Below, one piece after another: positions 44,714 through 53,716 of a stretch of 64,000 nucleotides of DNA. Under the pieces are notes generated by a model. It did no database searches, was not told where the DNA came from, and saw nothing but the letters and a program-made list of their open reading frames with translations. Made by a program: the position numbers and the translations under genes. The stretch comes from Lineus longissimus (Eukaryota; Nemertea; Pilidiophora; Heteronemertea; Lineidae). How positions within the stretch are numbered: position 1 is the first letter of the stretch; every line of letters begins with the position of its first letter. The DNA lies in the NCBI RefSeq assembly GCF_910592395.1, contig NC_088317.1, positions 13,084,001-13,148,000 on the forward strand, written 5' to 3'.

Positions 44714-45488
44714 TTAATCTTATGAAATTTTCATTGGTGGTACCATCATTGCTGACACCAATCGATTCATTAGCAGATTTTGTTTCTTGACAATGCCCTA
44801 AAGTGATCAGTGTTGATGAGGCAAGAGCAGTTAGTGCACCCATTCTCAAACTCAACCATCCAAGCCATTTGTCAAGTTCATTGGTAACGATGTAATCATT
44901 TCTGAGGTCATGGTAAAGATCATCCTCGTCATCTATTGGTAATAACCACCTTGATAATTTAGTGTAAGTTTTTAAGACTGTCTTACCCAATGAATCGTTA
45001 AGTCTGGCAGCCATCTTTGTCTGGTAGATTCTATGGTGTTTCAATACTTCCTTCTCATTCATTGCATCTAAATCATTAAATGTAAACTGTTTATTTAGGA
45101 AATCCTTGCTTTTACCTGTTGCAACCAGAACTTCGAGGTCTTGTTTGGCTTTAAGGCCAGTTTCAGTTAAATTAGCTTTAAGGCCATTATCAGTTAAATT
45201 TTGTTGGCAACTAGGGTTAACTAGGCCTTGACTAGTGTTAACTAGACCTTGACTAGAACTGACTAAATTTGAACTAGTTAACGCCTTGTTAGAAGCTTGT
45301 TGCTTTGCTGTGTAATTCTGTTGGTAATCAGCAGTGTTCTGTTGAAAGTTAGCTGCATTCTGTTGGTAATTAGTTGCAATGGGATTAACTAGATTTGAAC
45401 TAGAATTTACTGGAGTCACTCCATTAACTGGGATTACTCCGATTTGTTTCATTTGTTGTTCAATTATCGTTGATGTCTGATTATTCAT
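44610..45488 (-). CDS. Glutamine/asparagine-rich Polinton protein
   Basis: 292 residues, intact, start in TAAATGAATAATC. The N-terminal 110 residues are repeat-rich (YQQNAANFQQN, SSQGLVNTSQGLVNPS). The central conserved region 125-200 (FTFNDLDAMNEKEVLKHHRI) is helical. A hydrophobic segment (WLSLRMGALTALASSTLITL) is at about 218-237. The tail is GSG-rich and ends in GQSPESRDREHSSS, the translation of an old twin-hairpin repeat that is simultaneously read in another frame by the neighbouring gene. Function unknown. It is the same protein as 8619-9413. Confidence 0.74.
   Translation of the reverse strand: MNNQTSTIIEQQMKQIGVIPVNGVTPVNSSSNLVNPIATNYQQNAANFQQNTADYQQNYTAKQQASNKALTSSNLVSSSQGLVNTSQGLVNPSCQQNLTDNGLKANLTETGLKAKQDLEVLVATGKSKDFLNKQFTFNDLDAMNEKEVLKHHRIYQTKMAARLNDSLGKTVLKTYTKLSRWLLPIDDEDDLYHDLRNDYIVTNELDKWLGWLSLRMGALTALASSTLITLGHCQETKSANESIGVSNDGTTNENFIRLNGSGIEHGSGTERGSGPGQSPESRDREHSSSDRQ
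44626..44663. repeat. Old twin-hairpin repeat in a gene overlap
   Basis: GAGC-TAT-GCTC at 44626-44636 and GGAC-TTT-GTCC at 44653-44663, separated by 16 bp instead of 3, so it is a compound or decayed unit. It is read in two frames by the two overlapping minus-strand genes. Confidence 0.7.
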
Positions 45489-45574
45489 TTATTTAGAATG
45501 AAATCTTCATTGGTGGAACCAATCGATTCATATTGAACAGAAAATCCCTTCCAGGAAAATCCTTTACAGGGTAT

Positions 45575-46666
45575 CTAGTTCCTGGACATAATGGCAAGTT
45601 CTAGATTACATGGTAAAGGGTAACATTTACTGATATCTTGCACCTCTAATGCCTTCAATAAAATTTCACTTTGTTTATCGATTGCTTGTTCATTTTCATA
45701 TTCAAGCCCGTAATTTTTGAAGAAAATACTTCCTAAGAAACCAGACCATAGAGAGTTCAAATCAACCAGTCGGGCCTTATTAGTTGGATTCGGTTTTAAT
45801 ACTACATAATCAATTTTCAATGCTTTAAATGCTTGGTGTAAAAACAGCTTGTAATTTATGGTAATTTTAACTCCACTGTAATGAAGATATTTGAGGAATG
45901 CCAACAAAACCATTCTTAGATCTGTGAAATTGTCTTTGGTCAACTGAGGTTTACCAATTGCTCTGTTAATGAATTCAATTTCTAAATAAGTGTCACACTC
46001 TAGACCAGGTAAAACATCATTGGGTATGAGTTTAACGAGACCAAATCATAAGGCATTCAGGACTGTTTTTTCATAGCTGGCCGCACAGAGCCATTTTCTT
46101 GGACTTGAGAAGTAAATCTTAATCCTACTTTCAACAAAATGTTTCAAATCATTTACCATTAAATCTGACAGACATGTCTGGCCAAGGTTTATGATGACGT
46201 GGTCAAAGTAACGTGTTTTGTTCTCAATAGTGATTTCTGGATTCTTAAAGTCATCACTGTAAGTGGTCGAATTGCAATTCCTGCAGTATTTGTAGAGTTG
46301 CTTGGCAGGCCTGTCAAAATTCAGTTTTTTCTGGCATTCAAAAAGTGTCCATCGTTTGCAGTTATGGCACAATTGAGCATCACTTCCTGTGAATGTATCA
46401 TACTGTTTCATAGGTGTTACCTGATTCATAGGTGTTACCTGAGTAATAGGTATTACCTGAGTAATAGGTGTTATCTGGTTCATGTGCACTTTGACCGGAT
46501 CTTCTTCAGAGATTTTCGGTAACGATTCAACCATTGGTCTAATGTAACCATTTTGTTTCATAGGTGTTACCTGATTCATAGGTGTTACCTGATTCATAGG
46601 TGTTACCTGGTTAATTTGACTGAAATACTTCTCTAAAGAGACATAACTGTACATTCTTTCACTCAT
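45575..46666 (-). pseudogene. Zinc-ribbon protein with NQVTPM repeats, one nonsense codon
   Basis: The frame runs 46666 to 45575 with one TGA at 46046-46048, where copy A has CGA (a C to T change at a CpG). The start context is TAAATCATG. Order: N-terminal NQVTPMNQVTPM repeats, a conserved linker (YIRPMVESLPKISEEDP), more repeats, a zinc ribbon with two Cys pairs (CHNCKRW and YCRNC), then a conserved region (MVNDLKHFVESRIKIYFSS; DFGLV-type text is seen only in copy A). About 363 residues in total. It probably binds nucleic acid. Function unknown. Confidence 0.75.
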
Positions 46667-46687
46667 GATTTAGAATAAAAAAAATCA

Positions 46688-46831
46688 TTAAGTAGTAAAC
46701 TTGCTTTTATTCTTGTGACATTTCGAGCACTTGACCAGTAGATATCTGTGTCCATTTGAAGTAATGTGATGAGTTAACTTACCCGAATTACCTGTAATTT
46801 CCTTACATCTAAGGCAATATATCTTTTTCAT
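46688..46831 (-). CDS. 47-residue zinc-ribbon peptide
   Basis: A very short but convincing frame starting MKKIYCLRCKEITG, in the context TTAAATATG, and ending in TAA. Two Cys pairs, CLRC near the N-terminus and CSKC near residues 35-38, are separated by about 25 residues (THHITSNGHRYLLVK between them), the layout of small viral zinc ribbons of the DUF5679 type. It is the last gene before the right terminal repeat. Copy A has lost the region. Assignment to that family is by pattern only. Confidence 0.7.
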   Translation of the reverse strand: MKKIYCLRCKEITGNSGKLTHHITSNGHRYLLVKCSKCHKNKSKFTT

Positions 46832-46850
46832 ATTTAATTAGCAGAGACAA

Positions 46851-47099
46851 TAAGTAAGTAATAGGGAAACTTGTAGTTTTATCCATGTTACGTATTTTAG
46901 TAAGTTTGGTAGATTTGTGAAAACCCCAAAGACCCCCCAGTGCTAACAGAAATTTTTCCATGTTGGGTTTTTGGTAGTGTTTATGGGTTAAAACAATGAA
47001 TTATTGACAAATGTACATGAATAATGATGAAGGGTGAAGTTTTTTGCCCAAATTTCCAGAAAAGTCGTAGGATAGTCGTACATTCGTTTCCCTATTACT
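46851..47099. repeat. Right terminal inverted repeat of Polinton B
   Basis: Inverted copy of 29194-29444. The inner edge AGTAATAGGGAAAC is at 46857-46870 and the outer edge CCCTATTACT ends at 47099. Confidence 0.95.
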
Positions 47100-47105
47100 C
47101 CTTGC
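47100..47105. repeat. Target site duplication of Polinton B, right
   Basis: CCTTGC, identical to 29188-29193. Confidence 0.95.
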
Positions 47106-47995
47106 CATTTTACAGTGAGTTTGTTAGTAGTAGTTGGAAGCAACAACAGAACCTCAGACCCAACCTTCAACTCTCTGTCACGAGCGTGAGCATCATACCA
47201 CGTTTTCATCTTATCTTGTGTTTTCTCAAGATTTTCCCGAACAAACTCAGTCATTTCCTGAAGTCTTTGCCTTATATCTAGAACATATTCAAGAACATTT
47301 TGATCACTAGAACATTCATCAGCCCACGATTCTTTCAAGAGTGGCAATGGCCCACGAACCTGGTACCCGTACAATAACTCGAATGGGCTAAAACCTAAAC
47401 TAGCCTCTGGAACCTCTCGGTATGCAAACAACAAATAAGGCAGCATTTTATCCCATTCGCTAGGATTATCACCGGCAAACTTTTAAAGCATTAGCTTAAG
47501 ACAGCCATGAAATCTTTCCACAAGACCATTACTCTGCTGGGGGTACGGAGAACATGTAATCTTCTTGATATGTAACTTACTACATAACTGTGAAACCAAG
47601 TTGGACAAGAAATTTGTACCCTGATCCGAAACTATTTAATCCGGGATACCAACCTTTGAAAACAAATCAATCAGTGACTCGGCAACTGTCTCTGCAGTTG
47701 CATCTCGCAAAGCATAGGCCTCTGGATACCTTGTGGCGTAATCACACACCGTGAGTATATACCTTTTACCAGATTTTGTTCGGGACAATGGGCCAAAAAT
47801 ATCAATGGCAATCTTACTGAAAGGTTTTTCAATGATCGGAACTCTAATCAGTTTCGCTCTGTCACTAGTCATCAAACGACACGTTTTCTGACACTCAGGC
47901 CACGACCCACAGTAGTCTCTAACAGTACCATACAAACCATGCCAATAGAAATGCATCAATAGACGCTAACGAGTCTTTTCCATGCCCAGGTGACC
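47106..47995 (-). pseudogene. Gmr1-like integrase, cut by Polinton B
   Basis: Reading leftward from about 48000: the zinc domain (HSIPIAGHLGMEKTR then YWHGLYGTVRDYC), in which the usual SC-xx-C reads SWPEC, so one Cys is lost. The catalytic core has AIDIFGP (first Asp), VSDQGTNF (second Asp) and NGLVERFH (Glu). TAA at about 47636 and other stops interrupt it. The C-terminal part (LPYLLFAYREVPEASLGFSP) runs to KLTVKWQG at the Polinton edge, and its continuation is at 29187. It would insert the retrotransposon cDNA. Non-functional. Confidence 0.88.
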
Positions 47996-49240
47996 CGCTA
48001 TAGGAATTGAATGCGCCATATCAAGGACCTTTTCCCGCATTGACTGTGGAACAATTAACTGATCAATTGTACGGCCGGTTGCGTCATCTATTACCCGACG
48101 AAATAGCAATTTATCCTTGAACTGGTAACCTCCTTCTGCGTATTTAGTGTTTTGATGGGCCTTCCCCAAAACCTTAGCCAAAGTATGATCTGACTTTTGC
48201 AATTTGCCAAAGTGTTCAGAACTAACAGAGCAAAGAGTAGAAGTATCAATATCTTTGTCTATGTCAACAACAGGAGATAAAGACGGAACCTCTCTATTCT
48301 CGCTATCCGAGTCGACCATGTCACATACTGAAGTACGAGGTTGTACGGGGTCGAAAACGTCCTTCATCACAGGTCGTTGCCTGCCCTGTTGCTCAATCAC
48401 CTCAGCTTCTCGCTGTTCTTCCTGAGCAGCTTTAGACCTAGTTGTAACACTGAAAGCAATGGGTTTGATTTCACGGCTGGTTGACTCATATAGCAAATGG
48501 AACAAATCATGACCTGCCAGCACGTCTACAGGCAAATTCGGCATGACACCAACGAGACATTCCCGGAACCAGCAGGACCAGACAACTCAACCTCGATTAA
48601 CGGCACATCTTGTTTACTAGCGTTAGCCAACATGATGCTGGTTGACCTGTAACCATCAACTTTGGAATGTACTAATTCTGCATTCACCAATGACAAATTA
48701 CAACCCGTGTCAATCAAGAAAGTCACAGGTTGGTTGTTCAAATACCCATTCACTTCAAACTGATCACAACCACCATAACCTGGCCTAGATGGACTCATAC
48801 ACAAGAAACCTGTTTTCTTCTGAGCAGTACAATTTATTGCGTAATGACCTTTGCCCCCGCAATCCCGACAAGTTAAATTAGAGGATGCCGTTCTTCCTTT
48901 GAAGTAACCGTCATTATGCCTAGTACTAATGTCGGAGCCCACGGATTTCCGTTCTGCGCCAACCCCCGGGTCGGACTTATTTACTTGATTAGTTGCCTCA
49001 ATCTTGCCGGTTTTCTGGTCATGTCTGTTTTTGTCATATCGTCCACTGTCACGAGCAGGGCGTTTTTTAGCCCGTGTTTGGTAATACAAGTCAGCCAATC
49101 TGGTCAAGTTTTCAACGCTGTCGGGCTCGCGGTCACGTAACCAAACATTTAGATCTGGAGGAGTATTGTTCAGCATTTGCTCCATGACAATACGCTCTTT
49201 GAGCTTGTCGAAAGTGTCAACTTCGTAGTATTCTGCCAAC
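47996..49240 (-). pseudogene. Gmr1-like gag C-terminus, zinc knuckle and protease
   Basis: A frame from 49239 to 48526 carries a SCAN-like helical gag part (LKERIVMEQMLNNTPPDLN), a zinc knuckle CRDCGGKGHYAINC and the aspartic protease site FLIDTGCNLSLV. The overlapping frame 48544-47966 carries the protease end (DVLAGHDLFHLL) and the linker to the integrase zinc domain. A one-base shift near 48540 separates them. The knuckle binds RNA, and the protease matures the polyprotein. Confidence 0.86.
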
Positions 49241-50071
49241 GTTCTAGAAAACTATCCAGTTTCACGGACCATTCACGGTACGTTTCGTCATACTTCTTGT
49301 ATGTACATGTATTACGAAACTTTGTCACGGTAGTGTTCACCGTTTAATTCGTAACGTTCCAAGATAGCTCGGCGAACAGCCTGGTATTCGCCGATCAAGT
49401 CAATGTTCATCCGCGAGTGTGCGTCACGGGCACGTCCCGTCAACAAAGCAGCCAACCGCGGTGCCCAAGAGTCTTCGGGCCAGTTATTTGCTTTTGCAAG
49501 GCGTTCAAACGTCAACACATAAATTTCAACGTCGTCGCCTTCTTTGAACTTGGGGGGTATCGGTCCCCGCTTGTTGTCTCGTGTCGGTTCTACTATGGTC
49601 CCGTGACCTGTCCCTGAAGCTTCAATTTCAAGCTTCTTCAGTTCCAGTTCGTGCGCACGTTCGTCACGTTCGTATTTTTCACGTTCAAGGTCAAGCTCGC
49701 GCATTTCGCGGTCACGATCATGTTGGTCAAGCTTTTTGCGTTCGCGACGTTCAGAGTCAGCCTTTTTTAGCTCGAATTCAAGGCGCATTTTCTTCATTTC
49801 TAATTTCAACAGCGCGTCAGCGGATAGTTTTTGTCCACGCGTTGGCCTCTTCTGCCTGAGCCATGACCGGTTTACCTTACAAGTTTTCTTCTTGCTCAAT
49901 GATCTGCGCGAGGGTGGACAACATTTCGGTTCGTTCCATACCTTCTGGGTTAATTGAACGTTGCGTAAGTATTAAGACTTTAAGTCTTTCTGTGGAGTTT
50001 TTTTTTAAAGCTTCTGCCATAGTGGAAATATAGATTGGCGAGAGAGAAAGAAGACTTGGTTCAATCTTCAC
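49241..50071 (-). pseudogene. Gmr1-like gag, N-terminal part, frameshifted
   Basis: Starts MAEALKKNSTERLKVLILTQ (50071). Frame 49899-49312 continues with a long charged coiled coil (LELKKLEIEASG end) and then a capsid-like helical region (NNWPEDSWAPRLAALLTGRA; ERYELNGEHYRDKV) similar to SCAN. That region is known to derive from gag of Gmr1-like elements. At least two frame changes are visible (near 49890 and 49300). It would form the particle shell. Confidence 0.82.
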
Positions 50072-50101
50072 ACACTTTAGTGAATCTTTGGCACAGTTTT
50101 T

Positions 50102-50114
50102 ACTTCTGGTACCA
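50102..50114 (-). promoter_or_regulatory. Primer binding site of the Gmr1-like element
   Basis: On the minus strand TGGTACCAGAAGT directly follows the LTR end AACA. Position and TGG start are those of a tRNA primer site. The tRNA identity was not determined. Confidence 0.65.
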
Positions 50115-50438
50115 TGTTACGAACTCTAAGGTGAGTTCCGTGGGTTGTCGCGTTGTGCACTAGATCGATGCAGTGTATAAAGGAATTGAACGAGGTTTTC
50201 AAAGGAAATAAAATATACAAGTTTAATTCACAAAATAACATATATACGGGTATTGTAAATGACTTTAACTGAGTAGCGGCGCGTGTCGACATAAGTTCTC
50301 GCGATGGGAGCAGACTTTACGGTTTCAATTGTTTCACTAAGTTCGAATTGCATTACCTCAGCACGCACACAGACTTGACGCCTCGTGATTCCTCGAATCA
50401 TTCATACAAGTTGTATCTTACGTTCGTTTCTCTCCGTG
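50115..50438 (-). repeat. 5' LTR of the Gmr1-like element, truncated
   Basis: Matches 26816-27138 and then stops abruptly at CTCCGTG where a small foldback element begins. The rest of the LTR is not found beyond it. Confidence 0.85.
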
Positions 50439-50568
50439 AGAATATATGTATTGTGGTGGTAGGAATATAGGTATTTTGAAGCTATTTTGACCAAAGCCCG
50501 TACAGGCCTTTTTGTCTCAAATTAGCTTAGAAACCCCTAAGAACCAGACACCACAATACATATATTCT
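50439..50568. mobile_element. 130-bp MITE-like element
   Basis: Perfect 20-bp inverted ends AGAATATATGTATTGTGGTG and complement. No gene inside. It sits at the break of the Gypsy LTR. Confidence 0.8.
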
Positions 50569-50928
50569 ATCATTCATGAGATTCCCAGTGAAGCGTTGCA
50601 ATGAAATGGTGAGGGAATACTAGAGCTCAATGGGTTAAATGTAATCATGACTTACTGTATTCCAACAGAAAGTACACGTCAATAGCTTTCCAAGGATACC
50701 TCATTTGCAAATATCCGTTAAAAAAATAGCAGAGAAATGAACCCTTGAAGTTCGCACATCTTGACAGTCCCAGCGTATTCCAATAAATGCTGTAGGCCTA
50801 CAAGACAGCTGATACAGTGATTAATCATTGATGCTTGAATCTATTGAAAATATTGTTGACAGAGTCTGCATGTACATGGTAACATATGTTACCAAACAAT
50901 ACTCACGTCCCAAAGTATTACAAAGTCT

Positions 50929-51051
50929 TATTGTGTCTTAATGCGTTTATCCGACAGAATTTCGAGAAATTATTTTAATGTCGCAAAAATAATTTTCAGC
51001 GCTGAAAATATTTTCGAAAATTCTGTCGGATAAACGCATTAAGACACAATA
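50929..51051. repeat. 123-bp foldback element with about 35-bp arms
   Basis: The left arm begins TATTGTGTCTTAATGCGTTT and the right arm ends with its complement AAACGCATTAAGACACAATA. The arms continue through ATCCGACAGAATTT and AAATTCTGTCGGAT. The loop region is TTTTCAGCGCTGAAAA, itself palindromic. Confidence 0.9.
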
Positions 51052-51070
51052 GGCCTTTTCATGTCTTTGA

Positions 51071-51168
51071 CAAGCAAAAATAATTAATGACTGCAACATC
51101 TGATATGGCCATTGTAATTTGCAAGCACAAATAATTAATGACTGCAACATCTGATATGGCCATTGTAC
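51071..51168. repeat. Tandem duplication, about 50-bp unit
   Basis: The unit containing AATAATTAATGACTGCAACA and TCTGATATGGCCATTGTA occurs twice in a row, directly after the foldback element. Confidence 0.88.
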
Positions 51169-51288
51169 AACTGAATATCACTATGGTTTAAAGGCAAATG
51201 TTATTCTGATGAAATACCTTTCACCAGATTTAAGGCCTTAATTTTGCCTGGAAAATGTAACATAATTTTACTAGTAAATAAATAGAAA

Positions 51289-52545
51289 ATGGCAACAGGA
51301 TATTTATTAAATACCGAAAGGGCACATAAGATTCCACTTGGTTTAAAAGCTGAGAGGCAGAATCATATCATCACTCATAACCCCTCATCTGCTAACCCCA
51401 AAGAAACACTGTATGTTAGAATACCGGCATTGCGAGAGAATACATTCTTTGTACCTAAATCTCTTTATCTGTCTGCTGATGTAACCATTTCTGGTGATTC
51501 TAAAAATAGTGTTGTAAATAATCTTGGTAGAAACCTGATTTCAAAGATGGTGGTTAAGTGGGGAACAGAGCAGATATTTGACCTTGACGAATACAGTAAT
51601 TATTCTACATTTAAAGATCTGTGGCTAACTGGAGAAGAAAGAAATGATAGAGTTTTTCAGGGTATTCAGTCAAAAAATCTTAGAGAATTAAGATCAGGAG
51701 TCGCTGAAGCTGATGTCACTGGAGAAACAGCTAATGAAAAGACATTAAAGAAAGTGTTTGACAAGAAGTACAAAATACCGTTAGATTTTGAACTATTCCA
51801 AAATCATGCTCCATTTTACAAGTTTCCAATTCAAGAAGATGTTATCATTGAAATCACATTAGCACCAAAGGAAGAGATCATAGTTACCGCAACCACAGCA
51901 AGTATGGGCTACAAACTAGAGAATATTTGTTTTGAATATGACACTGTAACCAACAAAATGATTGCTAGTCAATTGAGTAACAAGTACAATTCTGGATTCT
52001 CAATATTTTATGATTGGGTAGACCATTTTAAGACAGTCAATGTTACTGCTAATGAAACACTAATTAATGAGAACATCAACTTTCCAAGAATGTCTATTAA
52101 AGGATTATTATTACTATTTGTGTCTGACTATGTAGATGGAGCTAGAGATTCAGAGAAGTTTGAAAACCCTAACATAAGTAAAGTGCAGATCACAATAGAG
52201 GGTGTTGCCAATCAGGTGTTCCCAGAAGGAATGAGAATGATGGATCAATGGGAGGAGATCAAGAAACATTTTATGTCTGAAGATTTGAAGAAAACTCATG
52301 ACTGTAACATGACCATGGAGAAATACTATGGTGATTCTAATCACTATGGTTTATGGTTGGACCTGAGAACTTCTGAAGATAATCGTCTACACGGATCAGG
52401 AAAGAAGCTCCAGAACACAAAAGATGGTATTCAATTATCTATTACAAAGAAATCTGGAAAGGGACCATACAAAATGCACATATTCGTGGTTTCTGACGCC
52501 CAGGTTAACATTCAGAATTCTCAGATTGCTTCACTCCAACACTAA
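51289..52545 (+). CDS. Major capsid protein (putative double jelly roll), intact
   Basis: 418 residues, start in TAAATAAATAGAAAATG. The N-terminus reads MATGYLLNTERAHKIPLGLK. Beta-rich blocks follow (FVPKSLYLSADVTISG, then MVVKWGTEQIFDL, then FPIQEDVIIEITLAPKEEII). Later are FPRMSIKGLLLLFVSDYV and the end ISDAQVN-like AQVNIQNSQIASLQH. Length and position just upstream of the minor capsid and ATPase genes fit the Polinton/adintovirus hexon. The family call is inference, because no catalytic signature exists. It would form the capsid facets. It aligns throughout with the broken copy at 32788-34044. Confidence 0.72.
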   Translation: MATGYLLNTERAHKIPLGLKAERQNHIITHNPSSANPKETLYVRIPALRENTFFVPKSLYLSADVTISGDSKNSVVNNLGRNLISKMVVKWGTEQIFDLDEYSNYSTFKDLWLTGEERNDRVFQGIQSKNLRELRSGVAEADVTGETANEKTLKKVFDKKYKIPLDFELFQNHAPFYKFPIQEDVIIEITLAPKEEIIVTATTASMGYKLENICFEYDTVTNKMIASQLSNKYNSGFSIFYDWVDHFKTVNVTANETLINENINFPRMSIKGLLLLFVSDYVDGARDSEKFENPNISKVQITIEGVANQVFPEGMRMMDQWEEIKKHFMSEDLKKTHDCNMTMEKYYGDSNHYGLWLDLRTSEDNRLHGSGKKLQNTKDGIQLSITKKSGKGPYKMHIFVVSDAQVNIQNSQIASLQH

Positions 52546-52623
52546 GGTGTTGCAAGAACAAAAGTTCACTCCAACACTGAATACTAGATAATGAGTTTTA
52601 CTAGTGATTTTCTAAGTAATTAA

Positions 52624-52860
52624 ATGGATACACCAAGAAAGAAAGATATCATAAATACACTGTATCAAAGTTTACTGTTGGCATCAACAACAATTGGTTA
52701 CTCTATGTTACTGAAAAGGTTCTTGAGAATCAATATTGGTCCCCCAAGTCAGGCCAACCTAGAGGAAATTCTTAAACTGGGCGGAACTGTAGCTATTAGT
52801 AATGGAACATTAGAGTACCTTTACGATCAAGGAATCCTACCCAGAAATATTATGAAGTAA
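52624..52860 (+). CDS. Small hydrophobic Polinton protein
   Basis: 78 residues, start in TTAAATGG, same length as the copy B version. Hydrophobic helix LYQSLLLASTTIGYSMLL, then a KRFLRI basic patch, then IGPPSQANLEEILKLGG and a second mild hydrophobic stretch. Most differences from copy B are conservative, as expected for a protein under selection. Function unknown. The position next to capsid genes suggests a virion or assembly role. Confidence 0.74.
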   Translation: MDTPRKKDIINTLYQSLLLASTTIGYSMLLKRFLRINIGPPSQANLEEILKLGGTVAISNGTLEYLYDQGILPRNIMK

Positions 52861-52917
52861 GAATAATTTACTTATTTGATAAAAGGTAAATTTGAAAACG
52901 AAAATTTGCTGAAGTAA

Positions 52918-53694
52918 ATGGTTACTGTAATGAACATAGATTCAAGTGACTATCCAGATCAGAGTTCAAGTGATTTAACAGTCAATCTCAAGACTGAAAT
53001 TCAAGATGCATGTAGCATCACTTTAACTTTTGCAGTAATACCTTGTACATTCTACAACATAAGTGCAGCCAGGGAGAATAACCGAATCAAAGTTAAGGGG
53101 TTTGATGTGGCAGAGATTACGCTACCAGATGGTCTCTATGACCTACAGAGCTTTTCAAAAGTATTTGCGGATAAGTTGAAAGAAAATAGTATGAGTCGAG
53201 GTGCTGTCAGATTTGACCTTGAAGAACCAACAGGTAAGGCCATCTTACACTTCCTAAAGAGAAAAAATGAGGCGCATTATCAGATCTATTTTCTTGGTAA
53301 AAGTAATGAATTATTTGGCATGAAATCAGAATGGCCTTACCCTTTAGACAATAAAAGTAAGGATGATGTTGTAAGCGAGAAACCCATCAATTTTAGACCA
53401 ATTAACCATTTTGTTTTTCACTGTGACATAATCGAATCTAATAGTGTATTAAGTAATGGTGAAGCATCTGATGTGCTAACCACAAGACCAATAAAGGAAG
53501 CTAATTTTGGAGATTTAATAGCATACACATTTGAGAAACCAATAGCAATTCCTTGTAAACCAAGATTCAATAAGCTGAATATTCGCTTAACTGATGAAAA
53601 AGGTGACATCATCGATCTTAATGGTCATAATGTACAGTACCAATTGGTATTAACTCGAGCTATGCTCTCAGGACAAAGTCCGACACATCATTGA
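52918..53694 (+). CDS. Minor capsid (penton-like) protein with twin-hairpin tail
   Basis: 258 residues, start in GTAAATGG. It aligns with the 250-residue protein of copy B: NIDSSDYPDQSSSDLTVNL at the start, ITLPDGLYDLQSFSKVF after the first strands, PINFRPINHFVFHCDII in the middle, DLNGHNVQYQLVLT near the end. Single-jelly-roll penton-like identity is inferred from this layout and from position. The last residues RAMLSGQSPTHH come from a twin-hairpin repeat inserted at the 3' end, which replaces the terminal residues and supplies a new stop. Confidence 0.7.
   Translation: MVTVMNIDSSDYPDQSSSDLTVNLKTEIQDACSITLTFAVIPCTFYNISAARENNRIKVKGFDVAEITLPDGLYDLQSFSKVFADKLKENSMSRGAVRFDLEEPTGKAILHFLKRKNEAHYQIYFLGKSNELFGMKSEWPYPLDNKSKDDVVSEKPINFRPINHFVFHCDIIESNSVLSNGEASDVLTTRPIKEANFGDLIAYTFEKPIAIPCKPRFNKLNIRLTDEKGDIIDLNGHNVQYQLVLTRAMLSGQSPTHH
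53657..53681 (+). repeat. Twin-hairpin repeat at the end of the penton-like gene
   Basis: GAGC-TAT-GCTC, spacer TCA, GGAC-AAA-GTCC. Absent from the copy B gene end (about 35320). Confidence 0.9.
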
Positions 53695-53716
53695 AATTAA
53701 AATTCGTTGAAATTAA

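Larger units (their letters stand above)
29194..47099 (+). mobile_element. Polinton/Maverick copy B, complete with both ends
   Basis: 17,906 bp bounded by AGTAATAGGG / CCCTATTACT and a perfect 6-bp duplication CCTTGC. The order is terminal repeat, 465-residue protein, coiled-coil/membrane protein, major capsid, small hydrophobic protein, penton-like protein, coiled membrane protein, ATPase (minus), integrase, HNH protein, PEKP protein, glycine-zipper protein, PolB, second jelly-roll-like gene, four minus-strand genes, terminal repeat. Integrase, polymerase, capsid and others carry disabling changes, so it is a recently dead copy. Confidence 0.96.
26816..50438 (-). mobile_element. Gmr1-like Ty3/Gypsy retrotransposon, split by Polinton B
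   Basis: LTR-like ends are at 26816-27462 and 50115-50438. On the minus strand the order is gag, zinc knuckle, protease, integrase, reverse transcriptase, RNase H. Integrase before RT is the hallmark of the Gmr1 group within Metaviridae, the group whose gag is related to the vertebrate SCAN domain. Polinton B interrupts the GPF region of the integrase C-terminus, between codons readable as KWQG (47110) and QGPFKVTR (29190). The element has several stops and frameshifts. Without the Polinton it would be about 5.7 kb. Confidence 0.9.
50569..51288. other. Intergenic before Polinton C
   Basis: No gene. Contains a foldback repeat and a short tandem duplication listed separately. No Polinton terminal repeat is visible here, so the left end of copy C is lost or altered. 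Confidence 0.6.
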
